The notes: generated from the letters alone by a model not told the origin. Shown: positions 1 to 8,954, counted from the stretch's first letter. The stretch: DNA of 64,000 nucleotides from Pseudomonas paralcaligenes (GCF_019655855.1 NZ_BPFX01000004.1:124001-188000); one strand, 5' to 3'. Made by a program: numbers and translations.

Positions 1-678
1 CAGGAGATCGTCGAGGACCTGGCCCAGTACGCCGGCGTGCCGGTGTTCAACGGCCTCACCGACGAATACCACCCGACCCAGATGCTGGCCGATGTGCTGA
101 CCATGCGCGAGCACAGCGACAAGCCGCTGCACGACATCAGCTACGCCTACCTGGGTGATGCCCGCAACAACATGGGCAATTCGCTGCTGCTGATCGGCGC
201 CAAGCTCGGCATGGACGTGCGCATCGCCGCGCCCAAGGCCCTGTGGCCGACCGACGAACACGTCGCCGCGTGCAACAAGTTCGCCGAAGAGAGCGGCGCG
301 CGCATCACCCTCACCGAGGACCCGAAGGAAGCGGTCAAGGGCGTCGACTTCGTCCACACCGATGTCTGGGTGTCCATGGGCGAGCCGGTAGAAGCCTGGG
401 GCGAACGCATCCAGCAACTGCTGCCGTACCAGGTCAACGCCGAACTGATGAAGGCCGCCGGCAACCCGCGGGTCAAGTTCATGCACTGCCTGCCGGCGTT
501 CCACAACAGCGAGACCAAGGTCGGCAAGCAGATCGCCGAGCAGTACCCGAACCTGAAGAACGGCATCGAAGTCACCGAGGACGTGTTCGAGTCGCCCTGG
601 TGCATCGCCTTCGAACAGGCGGAGAACCGCATGCACACCATCAAGGCGATCCTGGTCTCGACCCTGGCCGACATCTGA
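1..678 (+). CDS. arcB: Ornithine carbamoyltransferase, catabolic (5' end cut by window)
   Basis: Catabolic ornithine carbamoyltransferase of the arginine deiminase pathway: phosphorolysis of citrulline to ornithine and carbamoyl phosphate in the cytoplasm. The reading frame is open from base 1 ([18 protein letters not shown]), so the N-terminal carbamoyl-phosphate half is missing. The visible 225 residues contain the ornithine-binding half, including DVWVSMGE and the active-site [10 protein letters not shown] loop with its catalytic Cys. The gene directly precedes arcC on the same strand, which is why the catabolic (arcB) rather than the anabolic (argF) paralogue is assigned. The pathway yields ATP from arginine when oxygen is scarce. 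In Pseudomonas the operon is normally arcDABC under ANR control; that promoter would lie outside the window. Confidence 0.96.
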   Translation, partial: QEIVEDLAQYAGVPVFNGLTDEYHPTQMLADVLTMREHSDKPLHDISYAYLGDARNNMGNSLLLIGAKLGMDVRIAAPKALWPTDEHVAACNKFAEESGARITLTEDPKEAVKGVDFVHTDVWVSMGEPVEAWGERIQQLLPYQVNAELMKAAGNPRVKFMHCLPAFHNSETKVGKQIAEQYPNLKNGIEVTEDVFESPWCIAFEQAENRMHTIKAILVSTLADI

Positions 679-705
679 CCACGCCTTCGCGGCTGCACGG
701 ACAAT

Positions 706-805
706 CCCCTCTCCCTCCGGGAGAGGGTCAGGGTGAGGGCGTTGCAGGCCACTCGGTGCTGCCGAACAGTCCCTCACCCCCGCCCCCTCTCCCAGAGGGA
801 GAGGG
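706..805. repeat. Inverted pair of REP-like palindromes between arcB and arcC
   Basis: Two copies of a 33-35 bp motif lie head to head. The left copy (706-739) begins CCCTCTCCCTCCGGGAGAGG and the right copy (771-805) is its imperfect reverse complement. Each copy is itself a hairpin (CCCTCTCCC/GGGAGAGGG), so the intercistronic RNA can fold either locally or as one long cruciform. Such structures often stabilise upstream mRNA or separate expression of operon genes. The exact family is not named here. Confidence 0.7.
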
Positions 806-826
806 AAACCGAACGAGGAGAAGCAA

Positions 827-1753
827 ATGCGACTAGTCATCGCCCTGGGCGGCAACGCCCTGCTGCGGCGTGGCGAGGCCATGACCGCGGACAACCAGCG
901 CGAGAACGTGCGCATCGCCTGCGAGCAGATCGCCAAGGTGGCGCCGGGCAACGAACTGGTGATCGCCCACGGCAACGGCCCCCAGGTCGGCCTGCTGGCC
1001 CTGCAGGGCAACGCCTACGACCCGGCCAACCCCTACCCGCTCGACGTGCTCGGCGCCGAGACCGAAGGCATGATCGGCTACATGATCGAACAGGAGCTGG
1101 GCAACCTGCTGCCGTTCGAGGTGCCCTTCGCCACCATCCTCACCCAGGTCGAGGTGGACGGCGGCGACCCGGCCTTCCGCAACCCGACCAAGCCCATCGG
1201 CCCGGTCTACGCCAAGGAAGAGGCCGAACGCCTGGCCGCCGAGAAAGGCTGGAGCATCGCCCCGGACGGCGACAAGTTCCGCCGCGTGGTCGCCAGCCCG
1301 AGGCCGCAGCGCATCTTCGAAATCCGCCCGATCAAGTGGCTGCTGGAAAAAGGCACGGTGGTGGTCTGCGCCGGCGGTGGCGGCATCCCCACCATGTACG
1401 ACGGCCAGAAGCTGCGCGGCGTGGAAGCAGTGATCGACAAGGACCTGTGCTCGGCCCTGCTGGCCGAACAGCTGTCCAGCGACCTGCTGGTGATCGCCAC
1501 CGACGTGGACGCGGCCTACATCGACTGGGGCAAGCCGACCCAGAAGGCCATCGCCCAGGCCCACCCGGACGAACTGGAACGCCTCGGCTTCGCCGCCGGC
1601 TCCATGGGGCCCAAGGTGCAGGCCGCCTGCGAGTTCGCCCGCAATACCGGGCAGGTCGCGGTGATCGGCTCGCTGGGCAACATCGAAGCCATCGTCCAGG
1701 GCACCTCCGGCACCCGCATCAGCACCGCCGAACCCGGCCTCAGCTACCGCTGA
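827..1753 (+). CDS. arcC: Carbamate kinase
   Basis: Carbamate kinase, the last step of the arginine deiminase pathway: carbamoyl phosphate + ADP to ATP, CO2 and ammonia. The protein has 308 residues, the normal length for the family. It begins [16 protein letters not shown] (phosphate-binding glycine-rich start) and has AHGNGPQVG near residue 46. CAGGGGIP near residue 183 and the [13 protein letters not shown] segment are typical of the amino-acid-kinase fold. The start is set by AGGAG at 816-820, six bases before ATG. It follows arcB after a 148-bp spacer that holds a palindromic repeat pair, consistent with one operon in which the repeat may modulate the relative level of arcC. Confidence 0.96.
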   Translation: MRLVIALGGNALLRRGEAMTADNQRENVRIACEQIAKVAPGNELVIAHGNGPQVGLLALQGNAYDPANPYPLDVLGAETEGMIGYMIEQELGNLLPFEVPFATILTQVEVDGGDPAFRNPTKPIGPVYAKEEAERLAAEKGWSIAPDGDKFRRVVASPRPQRIFEIRPIKWLLEKGTVVVCAGGGGIPTMYDGQKLRGVEAVIDKDLCSALLAEQLSSDLLVIATDVDAAYIDWGKPTQKAIAQAHPDELERLGFAAGSMGPKVQAACEFARNTGQVAVIGSLGNIEAIVQGTSGTRISTAEPGLSYR

Positions 1754-1934
1754 AACGACGGGCGCGCGGTCCCGTTTCCCCACCACCGCGCAGGCAGGTC
1801 GTGACCTGACAGTCACGACCTGCGTCATCCTGACATCCCGATTCATTTTGAGTCGCCACCGGTAAACACCGCCTGGCCGGACCGGCCATTGCCAACGACA
1901 ACGCCTGCCGGGGCGATCGAAGGAGTTTTGCGTG

Positions 1935-3818
1935 ATGTCTCGTCTTCCCGTCATCGTCGGCTTCGGCGGTTACAACGCCGCGGGCAGAAGCTCGTTCCAC
2001 CACGGCTTCCGCCGCATCGTCCAGGAATCCCTGGACGCCACCACCCGCCAGGAGACCCTGGCCGGCCTGGCCGTGATGATGAAGCGGGTGCAGGTGGTCG
2101 ACGGCCGCTTCCAGAGCCTCGACGGCCAGCCCCTGACCCCGGCCGAGATCGAGGCGCGGCATGGCGCCGAAATCCTCGCCGGCACCCTGGTGCGACGCAT
2201 CGAGAAGCGCCACCTGGACGTGGACGCAGTGCATTGGCAGAAGAACCTGGCCGTCGCCGGTGCCCAGTTCACCACCCTGCGCAAGCAACTGCCCGAGCCA
2301 CTGCCGGCCAGCTGGCAGATAGAAGAGCTGGACGAGCAGCAGGTGCGCGTGACCCTGGCGGAGAGCTGCGAATTCAAGGTCGACAGCTACCGCGCCCTGC
2401 CGGTGAAATCCGCCGGCCAGCTGCCCTCCGGCTTCGAGCCGGGCGAGCTGTACCACTCCCACTTCCACCCGCGCGGCCTGCAACTGGCGGTGACCGGCGC
2501 CACCGACGCCCTGCGTTCCACCGGCCTGGACTGGCGCACCATCCAAGACCACGTGCAGCCGGACGAAGTGGCGGTGTTCGCCGGCAGCATCATGAGCCAG
2601 CTCGACGAATACGGCTTCGGCGGCATGCTGCAGTCGCGCCTCAAGGGCGGCCGGGTCACCGCCAAGCAGTGCCCACTGGGCCTCAACAGCATGCCGGCCG
2701 ACTTCATCAACGCCTACGTGCTGGGCAGCGTCGGCACCACCGGCAGCGTCACCGGCGCCTGCGCCACCTTCCTCTACAACCTGCAGAAGGCCATCGAACA
2801 GATCGCCAGCGGCCAGGCCCGGGTGGCCCTGGTCGGCAACGCCGAGGCGCCGGTCACCGCCGAGATCATCGACGGCTACGGCGCCATGGGCGCACTGGCC
2901 ACCGAAGACGGCCTGCGCCGGATCGAGGGCCGCGACGAGGTCGACTTCCAGCGCGCCAGCCGGCCGTTCGGCGACAACTGCGGCTTCACCCTCTCCGAGT
3001 CCTGCCAGTTCCTGGTGCTGATGGACGACGCCCTGGCCCTGGAGCTGGGCGCCGACATCCACGGCGCGGTGCCGGACGTGTTCATCAACGCCGACGGCTT
3101 CAAGAAATCCATCTCCGCCCCCGGCCCGGGCAACTACCTGACCCTGGCCAAGGCCGTGGCCAGCGCCGCCCAGCTGGTGGGCATGGACGGCGTGCGCCAG
3201 CGCAGCTTCGTCCACGCCCACGGCTCCAGCACCCCGGCCAACCGGGTCACCGAATCCGAACTGCTGGACCGGGTCGCCGCCGCCTTCGGCATCGAGCAAT
3301 GGCCGATCACCGCGGTGAAGGCCTTCCTCGGCCACTCCCTGGCCACCGCCAGCGGCGACCAGGTGATCGCCGCCCTCGGCACCTTCCGCCACGGCCTGCT
3401 GCCGGGCCTGAAGACCATCGACAAGGTGGCCGACGACGTGCACCGCGAACACCTGAGCCTGGAGACCCACGACCGCCAGGCCGACATGGAAGTCTGCTTC
3501 GTCAACTCCAAGGGCTTCGGCGGCAACAACGCCACCGGCGTGGTGCTGGCGCCGCAGGTGGCCGAACGCATGCTGCGCAAACGCCACGGCGAAGCCGCTT
3601 TCGCCGCCTGGCAGGCCAAGCGCGAAATCACCCGCACCGCCGCCGAGGCGTACGACCAGCAGGCGCTGCGGGGGCAGTACGACATTCTCTACAACTTCGG
3701 CCGCGACCTGATCGACGACCAGCAGCTGCGGTTCAGTGCCGAGGGCATCCAGGTGCCGGGCTTCGCCCAGCCGCTGCTGTACAGGAAGGACGAGCGCTAC
3801 AGCGACATGCTGCCGTAG
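1935..3818 (+). CDS. fabY: Beta-ketoacyl-ACP synthase FabY (fatty-acid initiation)
   Basis: Large ketoacyl synthase of the FabY family, which in P. aeruginosa condenses acetyl-CoA with malonyl-ACP and replaces FabH as the main initiator of fatty-acid synthesis. The product has 627 residues. The thiolase-fold active site is visible as TGACATF with nucleophile Cys near residue 276, HAHGSSTPANR with the first His, and GHSLATASG with the second His. A GTG at 1932 could also start, but AAGGAG at 1920-1925 is better spaced for ATG at 1935. It lies 180 bp after arcC, the position it also has in P. aeruginosa as I remember it. The C-terminal 60 residues after NSKGFGGNNA are family-specific. Confidence 0.92.
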   Translation: MSRLPVIVGFGGYNAAGRSSFHHGFRRIVQESLDATTRQETLAGLAVMMKRVQVVDGRFQSLDGQPLTPAEIEARHGAEILAGTLVRRIEKRHLDVDAVHWQKNLAVAGAQFTTLRKQLPEPLPASWQIEELDEQQVRVTLAESCEFKVDSYRALPVKSAGQLPSGFEPGELYHSHFHPRGLQLAVTGATDALRSTGLDWRTIQDHVQPDEVAVFAGSIMSQLDEYGFGGMLQSRLKGGRVTAKQCPLGLNSMPADFINAYVLGSVGTTGSVTGACATFLYNLQKAIEQIASGQARVALVGNAEAPVTAEIIDGYGAMGALATEDGLRRIEGRDEVDFQRASRPFGDNCGFTLSESCQFLVLMDDALALELGADIHGAVPDVFINADGFKKSISAPGPGNYLTLAKAVASAAQLVGMDGVRQRSFVHAHGSSTPANRVTESELLDRVAAAFGIEQWPITAVKAFLGHSLATASGDQVIAALGTFRHGLLPGLKTIDKVADDVHREHLSLETHDRQADMEVCFVNSKGFGGNNATGVVLAPQVAERMLRKRHGEAAFAAWQAKREITRTAAEAYDQQALRGQYDILYNFGRDLIDDQQLRFSAEGIQVPGFAQPLLYRKDERYSDMLP

Positions 3819-3867
3819 GGTGCGCCATGCGCACCAACAGGCCCTCGGTGCGCACGGCGCACCCTAC
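3815..3867. repeat. Palindromic repeat overlapping the fabY stop codon
   Basis: GTAGGGTGCGCC at the left pairs with GGCGCACCCTAC at the right, with inner GTGCG-rich arms, giving a hairpin of about 50 nt. The fabY TAG stop is part of the left arm. It lies between convergent genes (fabY and the thioesterase) and could act as a terminator-like structure, although no T-run follows. Confidence 0.65.
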
Positions 3868-3877
3868 GACGGAGGTC

Positions 3878-4327
3878 TCAGCGGTGCAGCACGTACTGCC
3901 CGCTGAAACGCACCGCTTCGCTGGCGTCGACGAGGATGCGGCTGTGCAGCCCGATCCGCGCCATGCCGCGCCGCCGGTACAAGGCCAGGAATTTCTCCCA
4001 CTCGGCCAGTGGCGGTGCGGCGCAGGCCGCCACGGCATCGCTCAGGACCGGCTCGGCATAGTCAATCTGGCCCTGCTGGATGACAATGTGGCCGTCCGTG
4101 ATTCCTGCCTCGCGCAGGCTCAGGTGCAGCCAGCCCCAGCCGGCCAGCACCGCGCCGCAGTACAGGCTGCCGCCGAACATGCTGCTCTTGTGGTTGAGGT
4201 TCGCCGCCAGCGGTAGGCCCAGGCGCAACTCGCCCTCGCGCCAGCCCAGCACGCCCAGGCCGAGGGCCTGGGTCAGCGGGATGTCCTGATGCAGCAACTG
4301 CTCCAGGTAGGCGCGGTCATCATTCAT
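3878..4327 (-). CDS. YiiD-C-type hotdog thioesterase
   Basis: Predicted acyl thioesterase of the hotdog fold, similar to the C-terminal domain of E. coli YiiD, here as a free-standing 149-residue protein. The signature part is NLNHKSSMFGGSLYCGAVLAGWGWLH: the N-H-K and MFGGS stretch is the usual hotdog active-site helix region. An upstream extension of 55 codons in the same frame is repeat DNA rather than protein (residues such as SSSRAPAPTQ), so the start is placed at ATG 4327 (MNDDRAYLEQLLHQ). No strong Shine-Dalgarno is visible. It is convergent with fabY and follows cysQ on the same strand, separated by a long hairpin repeat. The substrate is unknown; proximity to fabY makes an acyl-CoA or acyl-ACP plausible. 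Confidence 0.78.
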   Translation of the reverse strand: MNDDRAYLEQLLHQDIPLTQALGLGVLGWREGELRLGLPLAANLNHKSSMFGGSLYCGAVLAGWGWLHLSLREAGITDGHIVIQQGQIDYAEPVLSDAVAACAAPPLAEWEKFLALYRRRGMARIGLHSRILVDASEAVRFSGQYVLHR

Positions 4328-4346
4328 ATTCTGAGTCGGTGCAGGG

Positions 4347-4514
4347 GCTCGCGAGCTAGAGCCTGGCGAGGCAAAAGTGGGTGAGGAAGCGGAGTTTACT
4401 TGTAGTAAATGAGCATGACTCGCTCCGCTCACCCTTCGGGCCGCGCTAAAGCGCGTTAGCAGCAAGCTGCTTGCCGAACCCACTTTTAACACAGCCAGGC
4501 CGACGCGCAGCAGC
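4347..4514 (-). repeat. Long hairpin element, copy A (with extra insert)
   Basis: First of four related elements. Read from the cysQ stop codon it starts GCTGCTGCGCGTCGGCCTGG and ends GGCTCTAGCTCGCGAGC. The core at about 4397-4414 is, on the plus strand, GTTTAC-TTGTA-GTAAATGAG. Arms AAAAGTGGGT (about 4373-4382) and ACCCACTTTT (about 4478-4487) are complementary, as are GCCTGGC and GCCAGGC. Unlike the other copies it carries about 60 extra bases between core and right arm, with its own small hairpins. It lies 12 bp after the cysQ stop. Confidence 0.75.
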
Positions 4515-4526
4515 CCCTGCGCGGAC

Positions 4527-5348
4527 TCAGTCCAGCGCGCGGGCCAACTGGATCAGCTCGGCGCGCCATTCGGCGGCCTGGGGCAGGCCGAGGAAGGAGG
4601 GGTTGAGGTAGCTCTCGCGCGCCTCGTAGGTCAGCGCCTCGCCCTTGAGGTCGAGCACTTCGCCGCCTGCGCCTTCCAGCACGCCCTGGGCCGCGGCGGT
4701 GTCCCACTGCGAGGTGGGCGCCAGGCGCGGGTAGCAGTCGGCGTTGCCTTCGGCCAGCAGGCAGAACTTCAGCGAACTGCCGATGTTGGCCAGCTGCAGG
4801 TCGCCGAAACGCTCGCTCAGGCCGGCCAGCAGGCGTTCCTGGGCTGGGCTGGAGTGGCGCTTGCTGGCCACCAGGGTGAAGGCCTCGGCCGGCGCCAGGC
4901 GCACGGCGATGGCCTCGGGCTCGCCGTCCGGCGCCTGGCGCCAGGCGCCCAGGCCGGCGCCGCCGAAGTAGCAGCGCCCGTTGGCCGGCACGCCGACCAC
5001 ACCGAACACCACGCGGCCGCGCTCGATCAGGGCGACGTTGACGGTGAATTCCTCGCTGCCGGAGATGAATTCCTTGGTGCCGTCCAGCGGGTCCACCAGC
5101 CACCAGCGCTGCCACTCGGCACGCTCGGCGAAGGGGATGCCGGCATCCTCCTCGGACAGCACCGGCACGTCCGGCGCCAGCTGGCGCAGGCCGGCGGCGA
5201 GGATTTCATGGGCGGCCAGGTCGGCGGCGGTGACGGGCGAGGCGTCGGCCTTCTCGATCACCGCCACGTCGTTGCGCCAGTGCGGCAGGGTGGCCTGGCC
5301 GGCGCGTTGCACCAGGGCGATCACCGCGGGCAGATAGGGATGGCTCAC
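4527..5348 (-). CDS. cysQ: 3'(2'),5'-bisphosphate nucleotidase CysQ
   Basis: Inositol-monophosphatase-like phosphatase that removes the 3'-phosphate of PAP (and PAPS), protecting sulfate assimilation from PAP build-up. It has 273 residues. Metal-binding motifs are all present: SEEDAG near residue 65, WLVDPLDGTKEF near residue 84 with Asp86 and Asp89, and WDTAAAQGVLEGAGG near residue 215. The start is GTG at 5348, overlapping the nudE stop in a GTGA arrangement, with GGAG about 12 bases upstream. The overlap with nudE indicates translational coupling of two enzymes that both handle nucleotide by-products. Confidence 0.94.
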   Translation of the reverse strand: MSHPYLPAVIALVQRAGQATLPHWRNDVAVIEKADASPVTAADLAAHEILAAGLRQLAPDVPVLSEEDAGIPFAERAEWQRWWLVDPLDGTKEFISGSEEFTVNVALIERGRVVFGVVGVPANGRCYFGGAGLGAWRQAPDGEPEAIAVRLAPAEAFTLVASKRHSSPAQERLLAGLSERFGDLQLANIGSSLKFCLLAEGNADCYPRLAPTSQWDTAAAQGVLEGAGGEVLDLKGEALTYEARESYLNPSFLGLPQAAEWRAELIQLARALD

Positions 5349-5911
5349 GGCTTGAATTCTCCACGTTGGGTCAGCAGGTCGCGGACCAGATAGAGGGCGG
5401 CCAGGGCGCGGCCTTCGGTGAACTGCGGATGGCGGATCAGATCGCTGAGTTCGCGCAGGCTGACCTTGTCCACCCGCATCGGCTCGGGCTCGTCGCCCGG
5501 CAGGCGCTCTTCGTAGAGACCGCGGGCCAGCACCACCTGGATCTTCTGGCTCATGTAGCCGGGCGACAGGCTCAGTTCGGCGAGCAGCTCCAGGCGCTCG
5601 GCACCGAAGCCAGCCTCCTCCTTGAGTTCGCGGTCGGCGGCCACCAGCACGTCCTCGCCGGGCTCGATCAGCCCCTTGGGCAGCGACAGCTGGTAGTCGT
5701 CGGTACCGGCGCAGTACTCCTCGACCAGCACGGCGTGCTCGGCGTCGAGCAGCGCCACCACCATCACCGCGCCGTAGCCCGAGCCCTTGCCCACCAGCCG
5801 CTCGTAGGTGCGCTCGACGCCATTGGCGAAGCGCAGCTGCAGCTCTTCGACGCGGAACAGGCGGCTGCTGGCGACGATCTCGCGGGCCAGCACCTGGGGT
5901 TTCTCACGCAT
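5345..5911 (-). CDS. nudE: Nudix hydrolase NudE (ADP compounds)
   Basis: ADP-compounds hydrolase of the Nudix family, acting on substrates such as Ap3A, ADP-ribose and NADH. The Nudix box is complete: GLIEPGEDVLVAADRELKEE followed by AGFG. Two adjacent ATG codons exist; AAGGAG is six bases before the second, so the start is placed at 5911 (MREKPQVLAREI), giving 188 residues, close to E. coli NudE. It forms an operon with cysQ (overlapping stop/start) and is divergent from yrfG, with 92 bp between the start codons that must hold both promoters. Confidence 0.92.
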   Translation of the reverse strand: MREKPQVLAREIVASSRLFRVEELQLRFANGVERTYERLVGKGSGYGAVMVVALLDAEHAVLVEEYCAGTDDYQLSLPKGLIEPGEDVLVAADRELKEEAGFGAERLELLAELSLSPGYMSQKIQVVLARGLYEERLPGDEPEPMRVDKVSLRELSDLIRHPQFTEGRALAALYLVRDLLTQRGEFKP

Positions 5912-6003
5912 CATTCGCTCCTTGATTCGAACGGGTATCATACCCCGCTCCCCCGGAATGTCCGTGCGGGATATTCGCTCTCCGTCTGTTTCCGGACTTT
6001 GCC

Positions 6004-6678
6004 ATGCCTCAGCTGCCCTGGGCCGACATCGATACCGTCCTGCTCGACATGGACGGCACCCTGCTCGACCTGCATTTCGACAACCACTTCTGGCTGGAAC
6101 ATCTGCCGCTGCGCTACGCCGAACTGCACGGCATCACCCGCGAGGCGGCCGACGCCGAGCTGCTGCCGCTGTTCCGCAGCCACGCCGGCACCCTGCCCTG
6201 GTACTGCACGGACTTCTGGAGCCGCGAGCTGAACCTGTCGGTGCGCGACCTCAAGCGCGAGGTGGCCCACCTGATCGCCCTGCGCCCGGACGCCGACCTG
6301 TTCCTCGGCGCCCTGCGCGACGCCGGCAAGCGCGTGGTGCTGATCACCAACGCGCACCGCGACTCGCTGTCGCTGAAGCTGGAGAAGGTCGAGCTGGCGC
6401 CCTATTTCGACCGCCTGATCAGCTCCCACGACTACGGCTTCCCCAAGGAGGACCAGCAGTTCTGGTTCGCCCTGCAGCAGGACTTCCCCTTCGAGCCGGC
6501 GCGCAGCCTGTTCATCGACGACAGCCTGCCGATCCTGCGCGCCGCCGGCCGCTACGGCGTCGCCCACCTGCTGGCCGTGCGCCAGCCCGACAGCCGCGGC
6601 CAGGCCCGGGACACCGAGGAATTCGCCGCCGTCGAGGACTACCGCCAGCTCGGCGCCCAGCTGTCGCTGACGGCCTGA
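6004..6678 (+). CDS. yrfG: HAD-family GMP/IMP nucleotidase YrfG
   Basis: Haloacid-dehalogenase-superfamily phosphatase of 224 residues, orthologous by length and motifs to E. coli YrfG, a purine 5'-nucleotidase preferring GMP and IMP. Motif I is LLDMDGTLLDL (nucleophile Asp15, acid Asp17), motif II is VVLITNAHRDS, motif III has the Lys of GFPKEDQQFW, and motif IV is SLFIDDSLPILRAAG. The alpha-helical cap lies between motifs I and II. It is divergent from nudE-cysQ and ends at a bidirectional terminator shared with the convergent DUF1329 gene. In P. aeruginosa, as I recall it, the next gene would be a different one, so this is the edge of a synteny block. Confidence 0.88.
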   Translation: MPQLPWADIDTVLLDMDGTLLDLHFDNHFWLEHLPLRYAELHGITREAADAELLPLFRSHAGTLPWYCTDFWSRELNLSVRDLKREVAHLIALRPDADLFLGALRDAGKRVVLITNAHRDSLSLKLEKVELAPYFDRLISSHDYGFPKEDQQFWFALQQDFPFEPARSLFIDDSLPILRAAGRYGVAHLLAVRQPDSRGQARDTEEFAAVEDYRQLGAQLSLTA

Positions 6679-6690
6679 ACGCCGGACACG

Positions 6691-6714
6691 AAAAGGCCCG
6701 CCGAGGCGGGCCTT
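6691..6714 (-). terminator. Intrinsic terminator between yrfG and the DUF1329 gene
   Basis: Perfect stem AAGGCCCGCC / GGCGGGCCTT with a two-base loop. On the minus strand it is followed by TTTT, so it works best for the DUF1329 gene, whose stop lies 24 bp upstream in its own reading direction. On the plus strand it lies 14 bp after the yrfG stop without a T-run. Confidence 0.8.
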
Positions 6715-6738
6715 GATCGGGCGCGGGACCGGTGAACG

Positions 6739-8082
6739 TCAGATACCCTCGCGACGCAGCGCGGCGGCGTTGAAGTCGTTCTTCTTCAACTGTACGTCGA
6801 AGTTGTACATCGGCTCGTTGTTGTCCAGGCCATCGACGAAGTAGCGACCGCCCTTGAAGTCGTAGATGGTCTCCAGGGTGCTGAGGAACATCGGCACGTC
6901 GTAGTAGTTGATCGGATGCGCCTCCTGCAGACCGACCAGCTCGCCGTTCTTGTCGTACAGGTCGACGGCGAGGATCTGCCAGCTGTCCTCGTCGATGTAG
7001 AAGCGGCGCTCGGCGTAGGGATGGCTGTGGCCCTTGCGCAGCTTGGCGTCGACCACCCACACGCGGTGCAGCTCGTGGCGCAGCAGCTCGGGATTGACGT
7101 GTTTCTTCTGCAGGATCTTCTCGTAGGCGATGCCTTTCTGGTGCACGGCGTAGCTGTTGTAGGGCACCAGCATTTCGCGCTTGCCCTCCAGCGTCCAGTC
7201 GTAGCGATCCGGCGCGCCGTTGTAGGCGTCCACCACGTCGGCGGTAGCCATGCCGCTGGTGTCCGGCTGCATCGCCTCGTAGGCCAGCATCGGCAGGCGG
7301 CGCACGCGACGCTCGCCCCGGCTGAAGCGCCAGGCCTTGCGGATCGCCAGCACCTGGTCGAGGGTCTCCTGCACCACCAGGGCGGAGCCGGCCAGCTTGC
7401 TCGGCGCGGTGACCACGTACTTGTAGTAGAACAGGGTGTTGTCCAGGTCGGCCGGGGTCATGCCCTCGCGGCCGTAGACGAACATCAGGTCGCGCTCGCG
7501 CTTGACCAGGGTGTAGTCACCACTCGCCAGCACCGCGGCATGGTTGGTGGTCATGCGGGTCTGCTCGCCACGGTAGCGGGTGATGTGGTTCCAGATCGCT
7601 TCCTGGCCGTTCTGCGGGATCGGGAAGGGAATCCCGGCCGCGGCGCCCTCGATGCCGTTGCCGCCGGCGATCAGCGAGGCGTTGGTGGCGTTGGAGCGGG
7701 TAGCGTCGTAGATGCGCTCCGGCACGGCGGCGCTGCGACGGCTCGGGAACACCCGCAGGTAGTAGTCGGGGCTGCGCTCCAGCAGTTTCTGGTAGCCGGG
7801 CGTCAGCAGCGCCTTGTATTGGGCCAGGTTGTTCTTGTCGACGCGATACAGCTCTGCATCGGCGGCGAAGGGGTCCGGATGGTGCATGCCGGACTGATAG
7901 CTGGCCGGCGGCTTGACTCCGCCCTCCCACGACGGAATGGTGCCGGCCGCGTTGCCGGCGCGTTCCCCCCCCAGGGGCGTCAGGTCTTGCCCGAGACGAG
8001 CGGCCTGGGCAGCATCGACACGCGCATGGGCCGGCAGGGCGAAAGCCACTGCCATAGACAGGACTGCAATAGTTCTCAGCAC
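6739..8082 (-). CDS. DUF1329 secreted protein (LolA/LppX-like fold)
   Basis: DUF1329 family protein of 447 residues, a family common in Pseudomonas and related bacteria and often found near membrane-transport or lipid genes. The molecular function is not established. A signal peptide is clear (LRTIAVLSMAVAFALPAHA, cleavage near residue 21), so the mature protein is periplasmic or outer-membrane associated. Conserved aromatic-rich parts such as RRFYIDEDSWQILAVDLYDK and the C-terminal YDFKGGRYFVDGL fit the family. The start is GTG at 8082 with GAGGAG seven bases upstream. It stands alone between trmB and yrfG, at the junction of two synteny blocks. Confidence 0.85.
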   Translation of the reverse strand: MLRTIAVLSMAVAFALPAHARVDAAQAARLGQDLTPLGGERAGNAAGTIPSWEGGVKPPASYQSGMHHPDPFAADAELYRVDKNNLAQYKALLTPGYQKLLERSPDYYLRVFPSRRSAAVPERIYDATRSNATNASLIAGGNGIEGAAAGIPFPIPQNGQEAIWNHITRYRGEQTRMTTNHAAVLASGDYTLVKRERDLMFVYGREGMTPADLDNTLFYYKYVVTAPSKLAGSALVVQETLDQVLAIRKAWRFSRGERRVRRLPMLAYEAMQPDTSGMATADVVDAYNGAPDRYDWTLEGKREMLVPYNSYAVHQKGIAYEKILQKKHVNPELLRHELHRVWVVDAKLRKGHSHPYAERRFYIDEDSWQILAVDLYDKNGELVGLQEAHPINYYDVPMFLSTLETIYDFKGGRYFVDGLDNNEPMYNFDVQLKKNDFNAAALRREGI

Positions 8083-8205
8083 AGCGTTCTCCTCGCGACG
8101 CGCTCAGGCGTCGCTGCTCTTATACGTACGACCAGTGTAGGTCGCGCTCGCAGATTGCCGTTGGGTGAGGTGGCCATCCTGGCGCCGGGTGGTCCCGGTC
8201 GTATC

Positions 8206-8226
8206 GGCTCCGCGTCCGGCGGAGCC
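8206..8226 (-). terminator. Hairpin downstream of trmB
   Basis: GGCTCCGC / GCGGAGCC with a short loop, nine bases after the trmB stop in the minus direction. There is no T-run, so it may be a 3'-end stabilising hairpin rather than an intrinsic terminator. Confidence 0.45.
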
Positions 8227-8234
8227 CTGAATGC

Positions 8235-8954
8235 TTATTCGCAGCGCTGGAACTTGAGATCCCAGACTCCGTGGCCGAGGCGCTCTCCACGCTTCTCGAA
8301 CTTGGTCACCGGGCGCTCGCTGGGGCGCTCCACGTAACCGGAAGCACCCGCCAGATTATGGTAGCCCGGTGCCAGCGACATTACCTCCAGCATATGCTCC
8401 GCGTATGCCTGCCAATCGGTGGCCATGTGCAGGATGCCGCCGACCTTGAGCTTGCGTCGCACCAGTTCGGCAAAGGCCGGCTGGACGATGCGCCGCTTGT
8501 GGTGGCGGGCCTTGTGCCAGGGGTCGGGGAAGAACAGCAGCACGCGGTCGAGGCTGGCGTCGGCCACGCAGTCGCGCAGCACTTCCAGGGCATCGCAGCT
8601 GTACACGCGGATGTTGCTCAGGTCCTGCGTCAGCATGCCGTTGAGCAGGGCGCCGACGCCCGGCTTGTGCACTTCCACGCCGATGAAATCCTGCTCCGGC
8701 GCGGCGGCGGCCATCTCCAGGGTGGCGTGGCCCATGCCGAAGCCGATCTCGAAGGTGCGCGGCGCGCTGCGGCCGAACACCTGGTCGAAATCGCACGGGC
8801 CGTCGGCCAGTTCCAGGCCGAACTTCGGCCAGCCCTGGTCCAAGCCGCGCTGTTGGCCCTCGGTCATGCGCCCGGAGCGCATGACGAAACTCTTGATGCC
8901 GCGCAGCGGGCGTTCGGCGGCGCCTTCGCCCGCCGACTCGATGATGTCGCTCAT
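8235..8954 (-). CDS. trmB: tRNA (guanine-N7-)-methyltransferase
   Basis: SAM-dependent enzyme making m7G46 in tRNA. It has 239 residues, the usual length. Motifs: [15 protein letters not shown] (SAM-binding motif I), [13 protein letters not shown], and the family signature [16 protein letters not shown] with the catalytic-loop basic residues. An in-frame extension to 9062 exists but runs into a palindromic repeat, so the start is placed at ATG 8954 ([11 protein letters not shown]). It is downstream of thiS-thiG on the same strand, the order seen in P. aeruginosa, with a palindromic repeat in the 157-bp gap. Confidence 0.95.
   Translation of the reverse strand: MSDIIESAGEGAAERPLRGIKSFVMRSGRMTEGQQRGLDQGWPKFGLELADGPCDFDQVFGRSAPRTFEIGFGMGHATLEMAAAAPEQDFIGVEVHKPGVGALLNGMLTQDLSNIRVYSCDALEVLRDCVADASLDRVLLFFPDPWHKARHHKRRIVQPAFAELVRRKLKVGGILHMATDWQAYAEHMLEVMSLAPGYHNLAGASGYVERPSERPVTKFEKRGERLGHGVWDLKFQRCE

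Noticed and set aside
1740..3587. 615-codon open frame antisense to fabY
   Set aside because: The plus-strand frame encodes a clear ketoacyl synthase. Long antisense frames are expected at this GC content, and the translation (Gly/Ala/His/Val-rich) has no recognisable motif.
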